DNA of 64,000 nucleotides from JASLQO01 sp002327525 (GCA_030744435.1 JASLQO010000025.1:1-64000); one strand, 5' to 3'. Counted from the stretch's first letter, positions 32,495-42,051 are shown. Numbers and translations: made by a program. Notes: generated by a model from the sequence alone, not told the origin.

Positions 32495-33037
32495 TTAAAA
32501 CGTAAACTGCACATCACCCGCCGAGACCGGGTAAGCGCCGTCATAGCGGCCAGGCACGGGTAGGAATTGCAATGCCTGTGTGGCACCCACTTCAGAGGTG
32601 AAATAGCCGACCACCGCTGCCTCCCGGGCCTGCGCGAAGAAAGCCTTTTGCCGCGTATCGCCCGCCATGGTTTGCGCGAACAGCTCACTTTGCTGATCGA
32701 ACGTGCAGTCCTCGAAAGCTGCCGCATGCCGCTCACGTGCCGCCTGATCCAGCGCGCCGAGGCCGCTCAGAAAGGCCTCACGTTCCTCGGCAGTACTCCA
32801 GCCCGTGAGCAGACTCTCGATGAAACCCGGCACACCGGCTTCGGAGGCTCCGGGTGTGTCCGTGGCCGGAATGATCACCTCGGCGAGTGCGGCGATGCGT
32901 TTTTTGGTACGCACGTTCAGGACCACGCCGCCCTCCGCGCGGGACATCGACGGCGACATGACCGCAGAGGTACAGGCGGCCGAGATCTGCGCCCCCAGAG
33001 CGGCCGCGCAGAGTTTGAGTAATTCGCGTCGCTGCAT
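32495..33037 (-). CDS. Gluconate 2-dehydrogenase subunit 3 family protein (gamma/hitch-hiker subunit)
   Basis: The start at 33037 (MQRRELLKL) has GGGAG upstream; a much longer minus-strand open frame reaching 34009 is an artefact over the MFS gene. The 180-residue protein has a Tat-like or lipoprotein-like N terminus (RRELLKLCAAALGAQISAAC) and the family core LAEVIIPATDTPGASEAGVP, then FIESLLTGWSTAEEREAFLS. In characterised systems this subunit folds and exports the signal-less GMC catalytic subunit by hitch-hiking through Tat. It lies between the MFS (2 bp) and GMC (26 bp) genes. Confidence 0.9.
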   Translation of the reverse strand: MQRRELLKLCAAALGAQISAACTSAVMSPSMSRAEGGVVLNVRTKKRIAALAEVIIPATDTPGASEAGVPGFIESLLTGWSTAEEREAFLSGLGALDQAARERHAAAFEDCTFDQQSELFAQTMAGDTRQKAFFAQAREAAVVGYFTSEVGATQALQFLPVPGRYDGAYPVSAGDVQFTF

Positions 33038-33039
33038 CG

Positions 33040-34341
33040 TCAGTCTCCCGCCGCCAGTGCGGCTCGGCGCCGCCGTTCGAAAAACCATATGAAACCGAAT
33101 ACCGGCAGCAGGATCAGCGGCACTACGGCCACCGATTGAAAGCTTTCGCTGGAAGCGTAGCGCAACACCTCGGCGAGTGCGCCGCCCTCCAGCCTGCTGA
33201 ACGCCGCCGCGCCACCAGCAGCCTCGAGTTTCGCAGCGTCGAACACCGCTCCCATGCGCGGCAGCACGAACTGTACGGCCAGCCCTCCGGCGAACCCCAT
33301 CAACCCCATCAGCCACGCGCCACCCTTCGGATAACGTTCCGCCACGCAGGCAAGCATGGTGGGATACATGTAGCAGACACCGATCCCCCAGATCGTCGCC
33401 GCGATGAACGCCGACACCGGCGATGACGCCATGCTCAACTGAAACAGACCGATCGCCGCAAACAGACTCGACCACCACAACAGACCCACCGGTGTGAAGC
33501 GCTCCGCCAGAGGGCCGGCGAAATGCCTCATCACGAACATGAGCGCGGACACGTACACCAACAGTACAATGCCTTGCATGCCCACCACATTGGACAGCGC
33601 CAGGTCCACCCACTGCCCGGGTGCCAGTTCCGAAGTCGTGGTCAGCATCATACAAACGAACCACAGCCAGAAGCCGGGAGAGCGCACCACTTCCATGTAC
33701 ATATCCCGGTGTCCCACACCCGAAGCGACCCGTTCGGTAACCGGAAAACGCGCGCGCGCCACCAGCCACATGAGGAGCACGGACGGCACGACCAGCAACG
33801 CGAGGTTGAACTGCCATGGACAATTCAGGGCCGCGATACCGATCCCCGCAAGTCCTCCGACCACGATGCCCGCCGGCCACCACGCATGCAGGATGTTGAG
33901 GCGGTGGGTCTTCTCCTCCGGATAGAGCGCTGACACCATCGGATTGCTGGCGGCCTCCACCGCGCCCCACCCGAGACCCGTCAGCAGAAATCCGAACAGA
34001 ACCAACCAATAGGTGCTGCCCGAGGGTTCCACAACCGAAGCGCCGACCACGATCATGCTGCCGAGCAGATACCCGAGAGCGGCCAGAAACAACATGCGCT
34101 TCATTCCGACATGATCCACCAGGGCACTGCCGAACAGCAGTGTGAGCGCGAAACCCGTAAACGTCGCGCCGATCACCTCGCCCACCATGGAAGCGGAACG
34201 GGTTACGTCCAGGGGATCGAACAGATCCCCCTGCACGTCGGCCGCGATGCTGGCGCGAACGGCAAAGCCAAGCCCAATCGTGAAGATCGACAGATTGCCG
34301 ATCAGGAACAGCCGCCCGCGCGGCAATGTGGCATCAACCAT
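33040..34341 (-). CDS. MFS transporter (sugar-type)
   Basis: The start at 34341 (MVDATLPRGR) is preferred because AGGGGG lies seven bases upstream; ATG 34347, two codons earlier, is nearly as good, and the long extension to 34647 is rejected. The 433-residue protein has twelve predicted helices, with LVDHVGMKRMLFLAALGYLLG as the loop 2-3 MFS motif. It is the first gene of the set with subunit 3, GMC, ThuA and VOC, and probably imports the sugar or glycoside oxidised there. Confidence 0.87.
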   Translation of the reverse strand: MVDATLPRGRLFLIGNLSIFTIGLGFAVRASIAADVQGDLFDPLDVTRSASMVGEVIGATFTGFALTLLFGSALVDHVGMKRMLFLAALGYLLGSMIVVGASVVEPSGSTYWLVLFGFLLTGLGWGAVEAASNPMVSALYPEEKTHRLNILHAWWPAGIVVGGLAGIGIAALNCPWQFNLALLVVPSVLLMWLVARARFPVTERVASGVGHRDMYMEVVRSPGFWLWFVCMMLTTTSELAPGQWVDLALSNVVGMQGIVLLVYVSALMFVMRHFAGPLAERFTPVGLLWWSSLFAAIGLFQLSMASSPVSAFIAATIWGIGVCYMYPTMLACVAERYPKGGAWLMGLMGFAGGLAVQFVLPRMGAVFDAAKLEAAGGAAAFSRLEGGALAEVLRYASSESFQSVAVVPLILLPVFGFIWFFERRRRAALAAGD

Positions 34342-34420
34342 GTACATACCCCCTCGAAGTAGGGAGTGTCTCCGGGCTAGAATCCAAGCGCAACCATGTC
34401 TTGAGCGAGGGAGAGTGGAT

Positions 34421-34936
34421 ATGAAGATTTTGTTGAAAGGGCTGCTGGGTCTGGTACTCGTCGTCGCGGTGGCGATTACCGGCATGCTGATCGCTGTCCG
34501 CTTCGCTGACGGGCCCTGGGCGATCATCGCAGGGGGGGCATTCACGACCGGTGATAAATACGAGGGCGGCGAGCCCGACTGGACCTTTCTGCGTGACACG
34601 ATGGAGGTCGAATTCCAGTCGCTAGACCCCGAACGTTCGCGCATCACCTGGATCGCCGTTCACGATGGACGGGCCTTCATACCCTGCGGCTACATGACCA
34701 CCACCTGGGGTAGGATCTGGAAACAGTGGCCTATCGAGGCGGAACGCGACGGCCGGGTCATTCTTCGCGCCGGGGGCAAACTCTATGACCGCACGCTCGT
34801 GCGCATCTCCGAGGGTGAGGAGATCGGTCCGATCCTCGCCGAACTCGGCCGCAAGTACGGCGACGGCTCGCCCTTCCCTCTGGAAGCCGTCACCAGCGGC
34901 TACCTCTGGATCTTCGAGCTCGCACCCAGAGCCTGA
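34421..34936 (+). CDS. Membrane-anchored protein of unknown function
   Basis: The start at 34421 (MKILLKGLLG) has GAGGGAGAG upstream. The 171-residue protein has one N-terminal membrane segment (about 4-26) and a soluble beta-rich domain: RSRITWIAVHDGRAFIPCGY, then RDGRVILRAGGKLYDRTLVR and YGDGSPFPLEAVTSGYLWIF. The pattern is reminiscent of split-barrel flavin-binding folds (PNPOx/DUF385-like), but no cofactor motif is certain. It is ten bp upstream of the CoA-transferase gene and divergent from the MFS gene. Confidence 0.65.
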   Translation: MKILLKGLLGLVLVVAVAITGMLIAVRFADGPWAIIAGGAFTTGDKYEGGEPDWTFLRDTMEVEFQSLDPERSRITWIAVHDGRAFIPCGYMTTTWGRIWKQWPIEAERDGRVILRAGGKLYDRTLVRISEGEEIGPILAELGRKYGDGSPFPLEAVTSGYLWIFELAPRA

Positions 34937-34945
34937 GGACGCGCC

Positions 34946-36130
34946 ATGCTCGCATTCGACGGCATCACTGTGCTGGATTTCACGCAGGTTCTGGCGGGAC
35001 CCTTCGCCACTCTGCAACTGGCGAATCTCGGTGCCGAGGTCATCAAAATCGAGCCGCCCGGCGTCGGCGACATGACACGCGGCTTAATGCCCGGTGACGA
35101 AAAAGGCGGTATGTCCCCCAGCTTCATCACCTGCAATCTCGGTAAACGCAGCCTGACGCTCGACCTGAAGGCAGACGACGCCGCGGAAATCGTGCACGCC
35201 CTGGTGACGCGAGCGGATGTTCTGGTGGAGAATTTCAAACCAGGCGTCATGGATCGACTGGGCTTTGGTTTCCAGGCGCTGGCCGAGATCAACCCGCTGC
35301 TCATCTACTGCTCCATATCGGGCTATGGACAGGGCGGCCCCAAAGCGAGGCTCGCCGCCTTTGACGGCGCCATTCAGGCGTCTTCCGGGATGATGGCCAT
35401 CTCAGGTCATCCCGAGACCGGTCCGACCCGGTCCGGTTACTTTGCGGTAGACATGCCTACCGCGCTCAATGCCGCATTTTCGATATCCGCCGCGCTACTG
35501 CGCCGCCAGAACACCGGTGTGGGGCAACGCCTGGACGTGGCGATGCTCGACACCGCCATGCTGATGATCGCCCCTCAGATGGGCGCCTATCTGATCGACG
35601 GCACGGAGCCCGAATTGCAGGGCAATCGCTCCCCCACCCGCCAGCCCACTGCAGACGTATTCCCGGTCGCCGACGGATATCTTCAGATCGTCGCACTGCG
35701 CGAAGCGCACATCGAATCCCTGTTCGATATCGTGGGTTTGGCCAGCGAGTACACTCACTACGATACGCCCGCGTTGAGACTCGAACATCGTGACAAGGTA
35801 CGCGACCTGCTACGAGCCGCGCTCGGGCGACGGTCGAAGGCAGCCTGGCTCGATCCTCTGCTTGAGGCCAACGTACCGGTTTCCGAAGTTCGCACCCTGG
35901 CCGAAGTGGCCGAGGAGGAGCAATTTGGCTATCGCGATACCCTGGCGACGCTGAGTACACCCGGCAAAGGCAATCACCGCATCGTGTTCGCCGGACACCA
36001 CGCGGCGCCGGACGGCCCTCGTTTTCCCGGACGTGCTCCGCTGCTTGGCGAACATTCCAAGGCAATTCTCGCCGAAATGGGATGCGACGAAGAGCGTATC
36101 GCAGAACTCGTGGATCGGGGTGTGGTGTAG
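34946..36130 (+). CDS. CaiB/BaiF family III CoA-transferase
   Basis: The 394-residue enzyme has the family III N terminus (GITVLDFTQVLAGPFATLQL, then NLGAEVIKIEPPGVGDMTRG), YGQGGPKARLAAFDGAIQAS, and the catalytic-type Asp in YFAVDMPTALNAAFSISAAL. These enzymes transfer CoA between carboxylic acids, or act as racemases in the AMACR branch. It shares a transcript with the small anchored protein. The acid substrate cannot be read from sequence. Confidence 0.93.
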   Translation: MLAFDGITVLDFTQVLAGPFATLQLANLGAEVIKIEPPGVGDMTRGLMPGDEKGGMSPSFITCNLGKRSLTLDLKADDAAEIVHALVTRADVLVENFKPGVMDRLGFGFQALAEINPLLIYCSISGYGQGGPKARLAAFDGAIQASSGMMAISGHPETGPTRSGYFAVDMPTALNAAFSISAALLRRQNTGVGQRLDVAMLDTAMLMIAPQMGAYLIDGTEPELQGNRSPTRQPTADVFPVADGYLQIVALREAHIESLFDIVGLASEYTHYDTPALRLEHRDKVRDLLRAALGRRSKAAWLDPLLEANVPVSEVRTLAEVAEEEQFGYRDTLATLSTPGKGNHRIVFAGHHAAPDGPRFPGRAPLLGEHSKAILAEMGCDEERIAELVDRGVV

Positions 36131-36178
36131 CGCAGCACCTGCTCCTGGGGATGCCCGAGTGTCCGCGACGTCGGTTGT

Positions 36179-37285
36179 TCAGCCTGACCGTTCTCCCGAG
36201 TCTCCAGAATGCCGGTGTATGCGCCACACGCCAACCGTAAGCAGCGGCACGATGTAGACGATCAGAAAGCCCCAGGCGAGTGTTCCGTAACCCTCCGCGA
36301 TCAGGGCCACGATTCCCACGGATGACAGCAGGCCGGCCAGACCCACTCCCGTTGCGGCGATCACCGCATGACTCAGACGCGTCAACGGAGTGCCGTGCCG
36401 CTCCACCCACCAGCCATCCAACCGCTCGATCACACCCTGGATGATACCCGCTCCGGTCTCAATGAAGGTTCCGAACAACACGATCAGATAGAAGGTCGTC
36501 AGCATCGGTATGGACAGTTTGCCCAGCACGTCGTACACCGGCAGCGCAGCGTCGAGGATGGCCGGATACTCCGTGACGAAGCTGAGGTGCAGAAACAGCG
36601 CCGGGAGCATGGCGATGACCGCACCGATCGCCCCGGCAGCCACCGCCTGCGCACGGGTTTCAATGGCATAGGCCGCGTACAGGATCACGGGCACCGCGGT
36701 GAGGTTGTAGCAAGCATACTGAATGCCGCTCAGCCACCAGCCAGGCTGGACATCCGAGAAATCGACCCTGTGTACGTCCGCATCGTACAGCGTCGTCAGC
36801 ACCAACACGAAGTAGGCGATGAACACGGCATACAACAGCACGCTCCAGTAGGCGAGCACCGCCGTCACTACGCCGCGTCCATAAAAATTGAGCACCACGA
36901 CGACGACCAGCACCACCACCATGCCAACCCAGGGAGCCAGGCCGAGTTCGCCATAGAGCACCTCACCGGCCGCTGCTCCTAGCACGGCGATGACCAGGAC
37001 GAACAGCGCCACCGCGAGGAGTTCGTATATCACCCACCCGCGACCGAGCAGTGCTTTGAAGAAGACGCGATAGTCGTGTGCCTTGAAGCAGCGCGCAAAC
37101 TCCAGCGACACCGCAAATACAACCGCGGCGGACAGGGCCGCGGTCGCGATGGCCAGCACCGCGCCACCCATGCCATAACCGGAGAAGAACTCCACCACCT
37201 CCCTGCCGGTACCGTAGCCACCACCGATCATGACCGACTGCAACACCGCGCCAGGCAGCAGGTAAATCCTAAAAAAACGGTTCAC
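36179..37285 (-). CDS. YkvI-like multi-pass membrane protein
   Basis: The 368-residue protein has about ten membrane helices and the N-terminal motif QSVMIGGGYGTGREVVEFFS characteristic of YkvI-type proteins, which share the APC/LeuT-like fold. Helix VNLTAVPVILYAAYAIETRA and the ETGAGIIQGVIERLDGW region also fit. The substrate is unknown. Its ATG overlaps the stop of the large amidohydrolase by four bases, so uptake of a compound processed by that enzyme, or export of its product, is a reasonable inference. Confidence 0.78.
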   Translation of the reverse strand: MNRFFRIYLLPGAVLQSVMIGGGYGTGREVVEFFSGYGMGGAVLAIATAALSAAVVFAVSLEFARCFKAHDYRVFFKALLGRGWVIYELLAVALFVLVIAVLGAAAGEVLYGELGLAPWVGMVVVLVVVVVLNFYGRGVVTAVLAYWSVLLYAVFIAYFVLVLTTLYDADVHRVDFSDVQPGWWLSGIQYACYNLTAVPVILYAAYAIETRAQAVAAGAIGAVIAMLPALFLHLSFVTEYPAILDAALPVYDVLGKLSIPMLTTFYLIVLFGTFIETGAGIIQGVIERLDGWWVERHGTPLTRLSHAVIAATGVGLAGLLSSVGIVALIAEGYGTLAWGFLIVYIVPLLTVGVWRIHRHSGDSGERSG

Positions 37286-40278
37286 TCCAGCAGGTCCTCC
37301 AGTGCATAGGCCACGCCGTTCTTGACCGTCATCACCACGTTGTCGGCATCTCCGATACTCCTCAGAGGATCGCCATCCACGACGACGAAATCAGCCAGCT
37401 TGCCCACCTGGAGGGTACCGAGATCGTCAGCCACACCCGCCGCCCTGGCAGAGGCGATGGTGGCGGAACGCAGAATCTGTGCGCCGCTCAGCCCGGCCCT
37501 CTGGTAGAGCCTGAGCTCCGCGTGCAACCCCGCCCCATAGGGTACAAACGGAGAATCGGTGCCCGTCACCAGCAGCGCATTCTCCTCGACCAACGCTTTC
37601 AACAGACCGCCGTTGGCGGTCGCTATGGCAGCCGCGCCTGCGCCAAACATACGACTGATCAGCTGTGCGCTGCGCCGCCCCGCTTCACCGTAGAAGTGAT
37701 CGAACTGTGCATTGACGAAAAAATCAGGCTGTTCGCTGACCACGACCGCATACCCGGGCAACACTGCCGTGGCCGTCATACCCATGCCCGAATCCGCCAG
37801 CAGCCGCACCACGTCGTCGTAACTGTGACCGAGCGCACTCACCTTCGGCTGATAGCCCCTCCGACTGGTACCGCCAATATGTTCCACGTGGTCCGAACCA
37901 TTGGCCACGGCCGGGTACAGTTCATGCGAGGAGACCGGAATGCCGATGCTGTGCGCGAACTCGATGACCCGCTTCTGCCACAGATCGGGCAGACGCACGT
38001 AGGTCTTGATGAAATCAAGTTCAAGATCACGAACGCGGGCGAGTGCCCGCTTGAGGTGCTCATCGCTCGTCACCCCCTCCGCCATAGAGTAGTACACCCG
38101 GTTGCCATCGGTCAGATAACCGGTGATGTGCGTACGGGGTCCGTCTCTTCGACCACTGTCCCAGCTTTCCTGCCGTGCCTTGGCCAGATAAGGATTGGAT
38201 CCCGGATCACGCACCGTGGTGATTCCGTAGGCGAGCCATGTGCGCCCCTGAGGTTCGCTCTCAGCGCCCATATGCCCGTGCATTTCGAACAATCCCGGAA
38301 ACACCACGTATCCGGATGCGTCGATATCCGGGCTCACGGCCACCTCCGCAGGCCGCACATCGCGTATCCGGTTACCCTCCACCACTATGTCGACATCCGT
38401 GAGATAGTCATCCCCCGTGGCGTCGAACAACCGGCCCACGCGCATTGTCCAGCTACCGTCAGGCTGCGACCGGGCATAGCGCACGGGCGGTGTGACGTCC
38501 TGCTCCGTGCCGGTTCGACTGTCGAGGCGCATCATCCGTTTGCCACTCATGTACACGACGAATCGGCCTGTCGCACTCCAGCTCGGGTTGTCGGTCACAT
38601 CGGCCGTGAGCGCGACCGGCGACCCCGCCGGCTGGTATTCCTCATCCAGCTGCATGCGCCACATGCGGCCATCCTGCACGTACGAGATGGCCTGCTCGCC
38701 TGGAATCAAGACGAGATCCAGCACGTTACGGTGTGGTGTGGGGACGACCTCGATGGCTTCGCCGCTGTCCCGATTGGCAACCACCAGTTGATACACACCT
38801 TCACGGTAGCGACGCGAGTACGGGGCCAGTGACGTGGTAACTAGGTTGCCGGAATCCGTACTCCAGGAGATGGGTTGCGGTGGCCGCGGCTGATGCAGGG
38901 GCACCACGCTCCCATCATCGAGCTTCACGATCGCCATCTGGCCTGCAAGCGGATTTCCCCGAACGGTCGTGTACACCGCGACACTCTCGCCGTCTGGCGC
39001 AAAGCTCGGATAGCTGGGCCCGGCTATGGCAGCCGGCACCCGCGACGCGGCGCCCACGTTGAAGTCGTACAGCCACAAAGCAACGCTACCGCCCTGATCG
39101 GAAATGTAGGCGAGCCGCGTACCGTCATGTGACCAGACCGGACTCGATTCCGCCCACTTATCATCGGTCAGTTTTTCCAGCTTCGCACTCGCCGGCTCCC
39201 AGAGCATCAGATCGCCCAGGGCAGTAAAGGCAATACGCTCGCCATTCGGAGAGATTGATGGACTCACCAGCCCGAGCGCGGGACGTGTGCCCGCATCGTC
39301 GTGATCCCGAGGCCGCCGTTCGTACGGCGTGCGCCGCAATTCGAAAGAGGCTGAAAACGGCACCACCTCCGGCGATTGTCCGCGCACCTGGCGGTTGATT
39401 TCCCCGTTCGCCGTATAGAGCACCGTTTCTCCCGACCAGCTAGCGCGAAACGGGAACACGTCGCTACCCTCGGGTGACCAGGTCACAACGTCACCAGAAT
39501 CGACCTCCAGCATACGCAGCTCGGTCACAGGATCACCTGCACGACGCAGCACCTGATAGGCAATCGACTCTCCGTCCGCCGACCAGCTCACCCCATTCAA
39601 CGTGCCGGCCTCCGAGGCCAGCGTGACTGCCTGCCCATCCAGGGTCTGACGTACCAGCGCGCCTTCCTCCCGGCCAAGCACCAGGGCGTAAGCCAGGTCC
39701 GTGCCGGTCGGGGACCAGGATGGCGAATAGGCATCGGCAGGCGTATCGGACACCTGTTTCATCTGCATCGATGCCAAATCCAGTATCCATACGCCGTAGC
39801 TGCCGCCACGGTCGGAGGCGAACGCGATGCTGCGCCCATCCGGCGAGTACTGCGGCTCGCGGTCGTCGAACGGGTCATCCGTCAGTTTGCTCACGGTTGC
39901 GGTGGTGAGATCGAGCCTGAACAGATCCCAGTTTCCATCCCGGTAGCCCTGAAACACCAGCGCGCCGCCTCCGGGTGCGACGTCCGGTTCCCGTGCGTCG
40001 TAACCATCGGCGATGATCGGCTGTGCCCGTCCACCGGAAGCCGGTACGCGGAACAGTTTGCCCTGAATACTGAGCACCAGCTCCTCACCCCCAGGCAACA
40101 GGTCGAGCGCCATGTTGGTGCCCTGTCGTACCCGCACGACCTGCGATTGGTCACCTGCAACCACGGCGCTTGTCTCTGCCGTCGGTGTGACCGCCCCTCG
40201 TTCGGCGCGCTCTGCCTCCCCACATCCGCAACCCATCACAATCGCAAGGCCGATCGTCGTCCACCGCAACCAGTCCAT
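37282..40278 (-). CDS. Large exported amidohydrolase with TolB-type WD40-like propeller
   Basis: The 998-residue protein has a lipoprotein-like signal (about 1-20, IVMGCGCGE), a long beta-propeller of PD40/TolB repeats (about 60-590, with recurring PSWSPTGTDLAY and PVWSHDGTRLAY units), and a C-terminal amidohydrolase domain (about 610-998). Metal and active-site residues are HGH at 667-669, K758, H785, H800 and D908, followed by GVADDLGTLQVGKLADFVVV. Related exported enzymes act as imidazolone- or peptide-type hydrolases and prolidase-like enzymes. The substrate is unknown. It is coupled to the YkvI-like gene. Confidence 0.9.
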   Translation of the reverse strand: MDWLRWTTIGLAIVMGCGCGEAERAERGAVTPTAETSAVVAGDQSQVVRVRQGTNMALDLLPGGEELVLSIQGKLFRVPASGGRAQPIIADGYDAREPDVAPGGGALVFQGYRDGNWDLFRLDLTTATVSKLTDDPFDDREPQYSPDGRSIAFASDRGGSYGVWILDLASMQMKQVSDTPADAYSPSWSPTGTDLAYALVLGREEGALVRQTLDGQAVTLASEAGTLNGVSWSADGESIAYQVLRRAGDPVTELRMLEVDSGDVVTWSPEGSDVFPFRASWSGETVLYTANGEINRQVRGQSPEVVPFSASFELRRTPYERRPRDHDDAGTRPALGLVSPSISPNGERIAFTALGDLMLWEPASAKLEKLTDDKWAESSPVWSHDGTRLAYISDQGGSVALWLYDFNVGAASRVPAAIAGPSYPSFAPDGESVAVYTTVRGNPLAGQMAIVKLDDGSVVPLHQPRPPQPISWSTDSGNLVTTSLAPYSRRYREGVYQLVVANRDSGEAIEVVPTPHRNVLDLVLIPGEQAISYVQDGRMWRMQLDEEYQPAGSPVALTADVTDNPSWSATGRFVVYMSGKRMMRLDSRTGTEQDVTPPVRYARSQPDGSWTMRVGRLFDATGDDYLTDVDIVVEGNRIRDVRPAEVAVSPDIDASGYVVFPGLFEMHGHMGAESEPQGRTWLAYGITTVRDPGSNPYLAKARQESWDSGRRDGPRTHITGYLTDGNRVYYSMAEGVTSDEHLKRALARVRDLELDFIKTYVRLPDLWQKRVIEFAHSIGIPVSSHELYPAVANGSDHVEHIGGTSRRGYQPKVSALGHSYDDVVRLLADSGMGMTATAVLPGYAVVVSEQPDFFVNAQFDHFYGEAGRRSAQLISRMFGAGAAAIATANGGLLKALVEENALLVTGTDSPFVPYGAGLHAELRLYQRAGLSGAQILRSATIASARAAGVADDLGTLQVGKLADFVVVDGDPLRSIGDADNVVMTVKNGVAYALEDLLE

Positions 40279-40361
40279 TCTTCCCCCTCAGTGTGAAGCG
40301 CAATTCAAGCACCGCCTGCGAGTATCAAGCAAAATGCATTCTGGTGACATGGGCAATCAAC

Positions 40362-40986
40362 ATGCAGAGCACCCGACCTGCGTCGGCCCTGGACCTCGGC
40401 CTGGTCATCGGCACGATCATGGTGCTGCTGGCGCTCTCGGTATATCTCTACGGCAGCGATTCGTCAGTCGGCGCCAATCAGATTGCGCTCGCTTGCGGCG
40501 CCGTCATCAACGCTGCCTACTTCGGCGACAAGATGTCGCTCCTGCCAGATACCACCAACCTGGCACCCGCGACCACCGGGATTGGTCTGTTCACACACAT
40601 CCGCCATATGACCTGGACGACTGCGCCGAGCATCACGCTGGCGTTGATCATTTCAGGTATGATCGGAGCGGGGCAATCCGCGCACGCGGGCAATTGCGCC
40701 GTGCAGGAAACGCTCACCACCCTCGAGACACAGTTCTCACCCGGATTGGTCTTCCTCCTGCCGGTGGTGGTGGTGATCTGGATGGCGGCCAGGAGGATGC
40801 GGGCACCATCACCTCACCCGTGGCGCTTAGATGGTGGCGACACTCGGCGTGCCGAGCTTGGTCTACCTGCCTTTCTGTTTCTTCAATCTGACCAACCCAC
40901 TCGTCTCACTCACCTGCGGTTTCACGGGCTTTCGTATCGATACCGCAGCAGCCGACCCGGCGGTGGAAGCGCCCGCGCCGGCCTGA
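40362..40986 (+). pseudogene. nhaC: NhaC-family Na+/H+ antiporter, internally deleted and frameshifted
   Basis: The first frame (from ATG 40362) matches the N-terminal half of NhaC: LDLGLVIGTIMVLLALSVYL, then ACGAVINAAYFGDKMSLLPD, TTNLAPATTGIGLFTHIRHM. After VVVVIWMAARRM the frame is lost near 40800; from 40831 a different frame reads MVATLGVPSLVYLPFCFFNL, then TNPLVSLTCGFTGFRI, the NhaC C terminus, ending at TGA 40984-40986. About half the protein is missing. Non-functional. Confidence 0.8.
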
Positions 40987-41016
40987 GGGTCCTTTATCGC
41001 GCCGCCCGATCCCTGA

Positions 41017-41994
41017 TCAGGCTGCCGGTGCCATGAATCCGGCTTCCTCGTACTGCGGCCGGATGCGGTCGCTGATCAGCCCAACGCGCTGCATGTTGGG
41101 AATCAGGTAATGCTGAAAGAGCGGCTGCTGTTCCGTCTTGGGTGGCGGGTTGGACTGCCGTTCCTCCGTGAGAACCGCGACCACTTCCTTCGGATCGAGG
41201 CCGGCATCGATGAGAGGTTGTTCGAACCCGACGGACCGTCCGGGTACGCGGGCATCACCGGCACGCCCCACCAGGATATTCAGACCCAGAAGCGCGAAGT
41301 CTTCGAGCGCGGCGCGCTCCTCTTCCGGCATTTTCGGAATCTCGTGCTGCAGCGAGATGATGCCGAAGGCGACGTGACGCGCTTCGTCTCTGGCGGTAAG
41401 CGTGACGATGTCTTTCAGCAACGGATCCGCAGCGGTGACCAGCATGTTCTTGAAAGAACCCATGGCGATACTCTCCACCATGATCTGCATCCCCACGCAC
41501 TTCTGCTGCCAGGTTTCGGCCTCGAGAATCGCATCGAGCACGTTCTTCAGCCCGCCCGTGATCGGATAGCTCTTGTCCAGCTTCTTGAGGTATTTGTGAA
41601 ACACCTCGACGTGACGTGCCTCGTCCATTACCTGCGTCGCCGCGTAGAGTTTGCCTTCTACATCGGGCACGCTGTTAACCAACTCACCGCAGCACAACAG
41701 CGCACCCTGCTCACCGTGCAGAAACTGTGACAGCGTGAAGGCAGCCTGATTGGCCATGACCTCGTGCTGGACTTCCTTGCTCAACGAGGTGAAAAACTTC
41801 GATCTTCCCAGTGCATTTTCGCTGCGCGCGAGAATGTCACAGTCATCCTGAATGGGTCGGTCCCAGTTGATATCCGTACTCACGTTCCATTGGTTGGTCT
41901 TCGCGAGTTCATAGAGGTTTTCGAGTTCCGGGTCGGTGGATTCGTACTCGAAGCGCCATTGAGTCGGGCAAGTGTTTTCGACGATGAGCTTCAT
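41017..41994 (-). CDS. Ferritin-like diiron protein, copy C
   Basis: The 325-residue protein has R2-like diiron ligands E95, E125-A-R-H128, E174 and E204-A-R-H207, in the contexts LHGEQGALLCCGEL, DEARHVEVFHKYL, MVESIAMGSF and DEARHVAFG. It is longer than copies A and B at both ends (an N-terminal segment of about 60 residues and a C-terminal tail), so it belongs to a separate branch. It is alone on its transcript, 103 bp downstream of the nitronate monooxygenase gene, with no FNR box. The reaction is unknown. Confidence 0.82.
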   Translation of the reverse strand: MKLIVENTCPTQWRFEYESTDPELENLYELAKTNQWNVSTDINWDRPIQDDCDILARSENALGRSKFFTSLSKEVQHEVMANQAAFTLSQFLHGEQGALLCCGELVNSVPDVEGKLYAATQVMDEARHVEVFHKYLKKLDKSYPITGGLKNVLDAILEAETWQQKCVGMQIMVESIAMGSFKNMLVTAADPLLKDIVTLTARDEARHVAFGIISLQHEIPKMPEEERAALEDFALLGLNILVGRAGDARVPGRSVGFEQPLIDAGLDPKEVVAVLTEERQSNPPPKTEQQPLFQHYLIPNMQRVGLISDRIRPQYEEAGFMAPAA

Positions 41995-42013
41995 GAAGGA
42001 TCTCCGTATTAGA

Positions 42014-42051
42014 CCGCTTCGAGGCTAATCAATGTCTGAAGCGGCCTTTTT
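42014..42051 (+). terminator. Hairpin with T-run between copy C and nitronate monooxygenase genes
   Basis: CCGCTTC at 42014-42020 and GAAGCGG at 42038-42044 can pair with a 17-base loop, followed by CC and five T at 42047-42051 on the plus strand. Both flanking genes are on the minus strand, so as a terminator it would act only on antisense transcription; as RNA on the minus strand it would be a leader hairpin for copy C. Confidence 0.25.

Noticed and set aside
32495..34009. A 504-codon open frame on the minus strand
   Set aside because: Only its last 180 codons are a recognisable protein (subunit 3); the remainder is an out-of-frame reading of the MFS gene rich in Gly, Arg and Val.
42014..42051. 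Intrinsic terminator for the nitronate monooxygenase gene
   Set aside because: The T-run is on the plus strand, whereas the gene is transcribed from the minus strand, so it cannot serve that gene as a standard terminator; it is kept only as a low-confidence hairpin.
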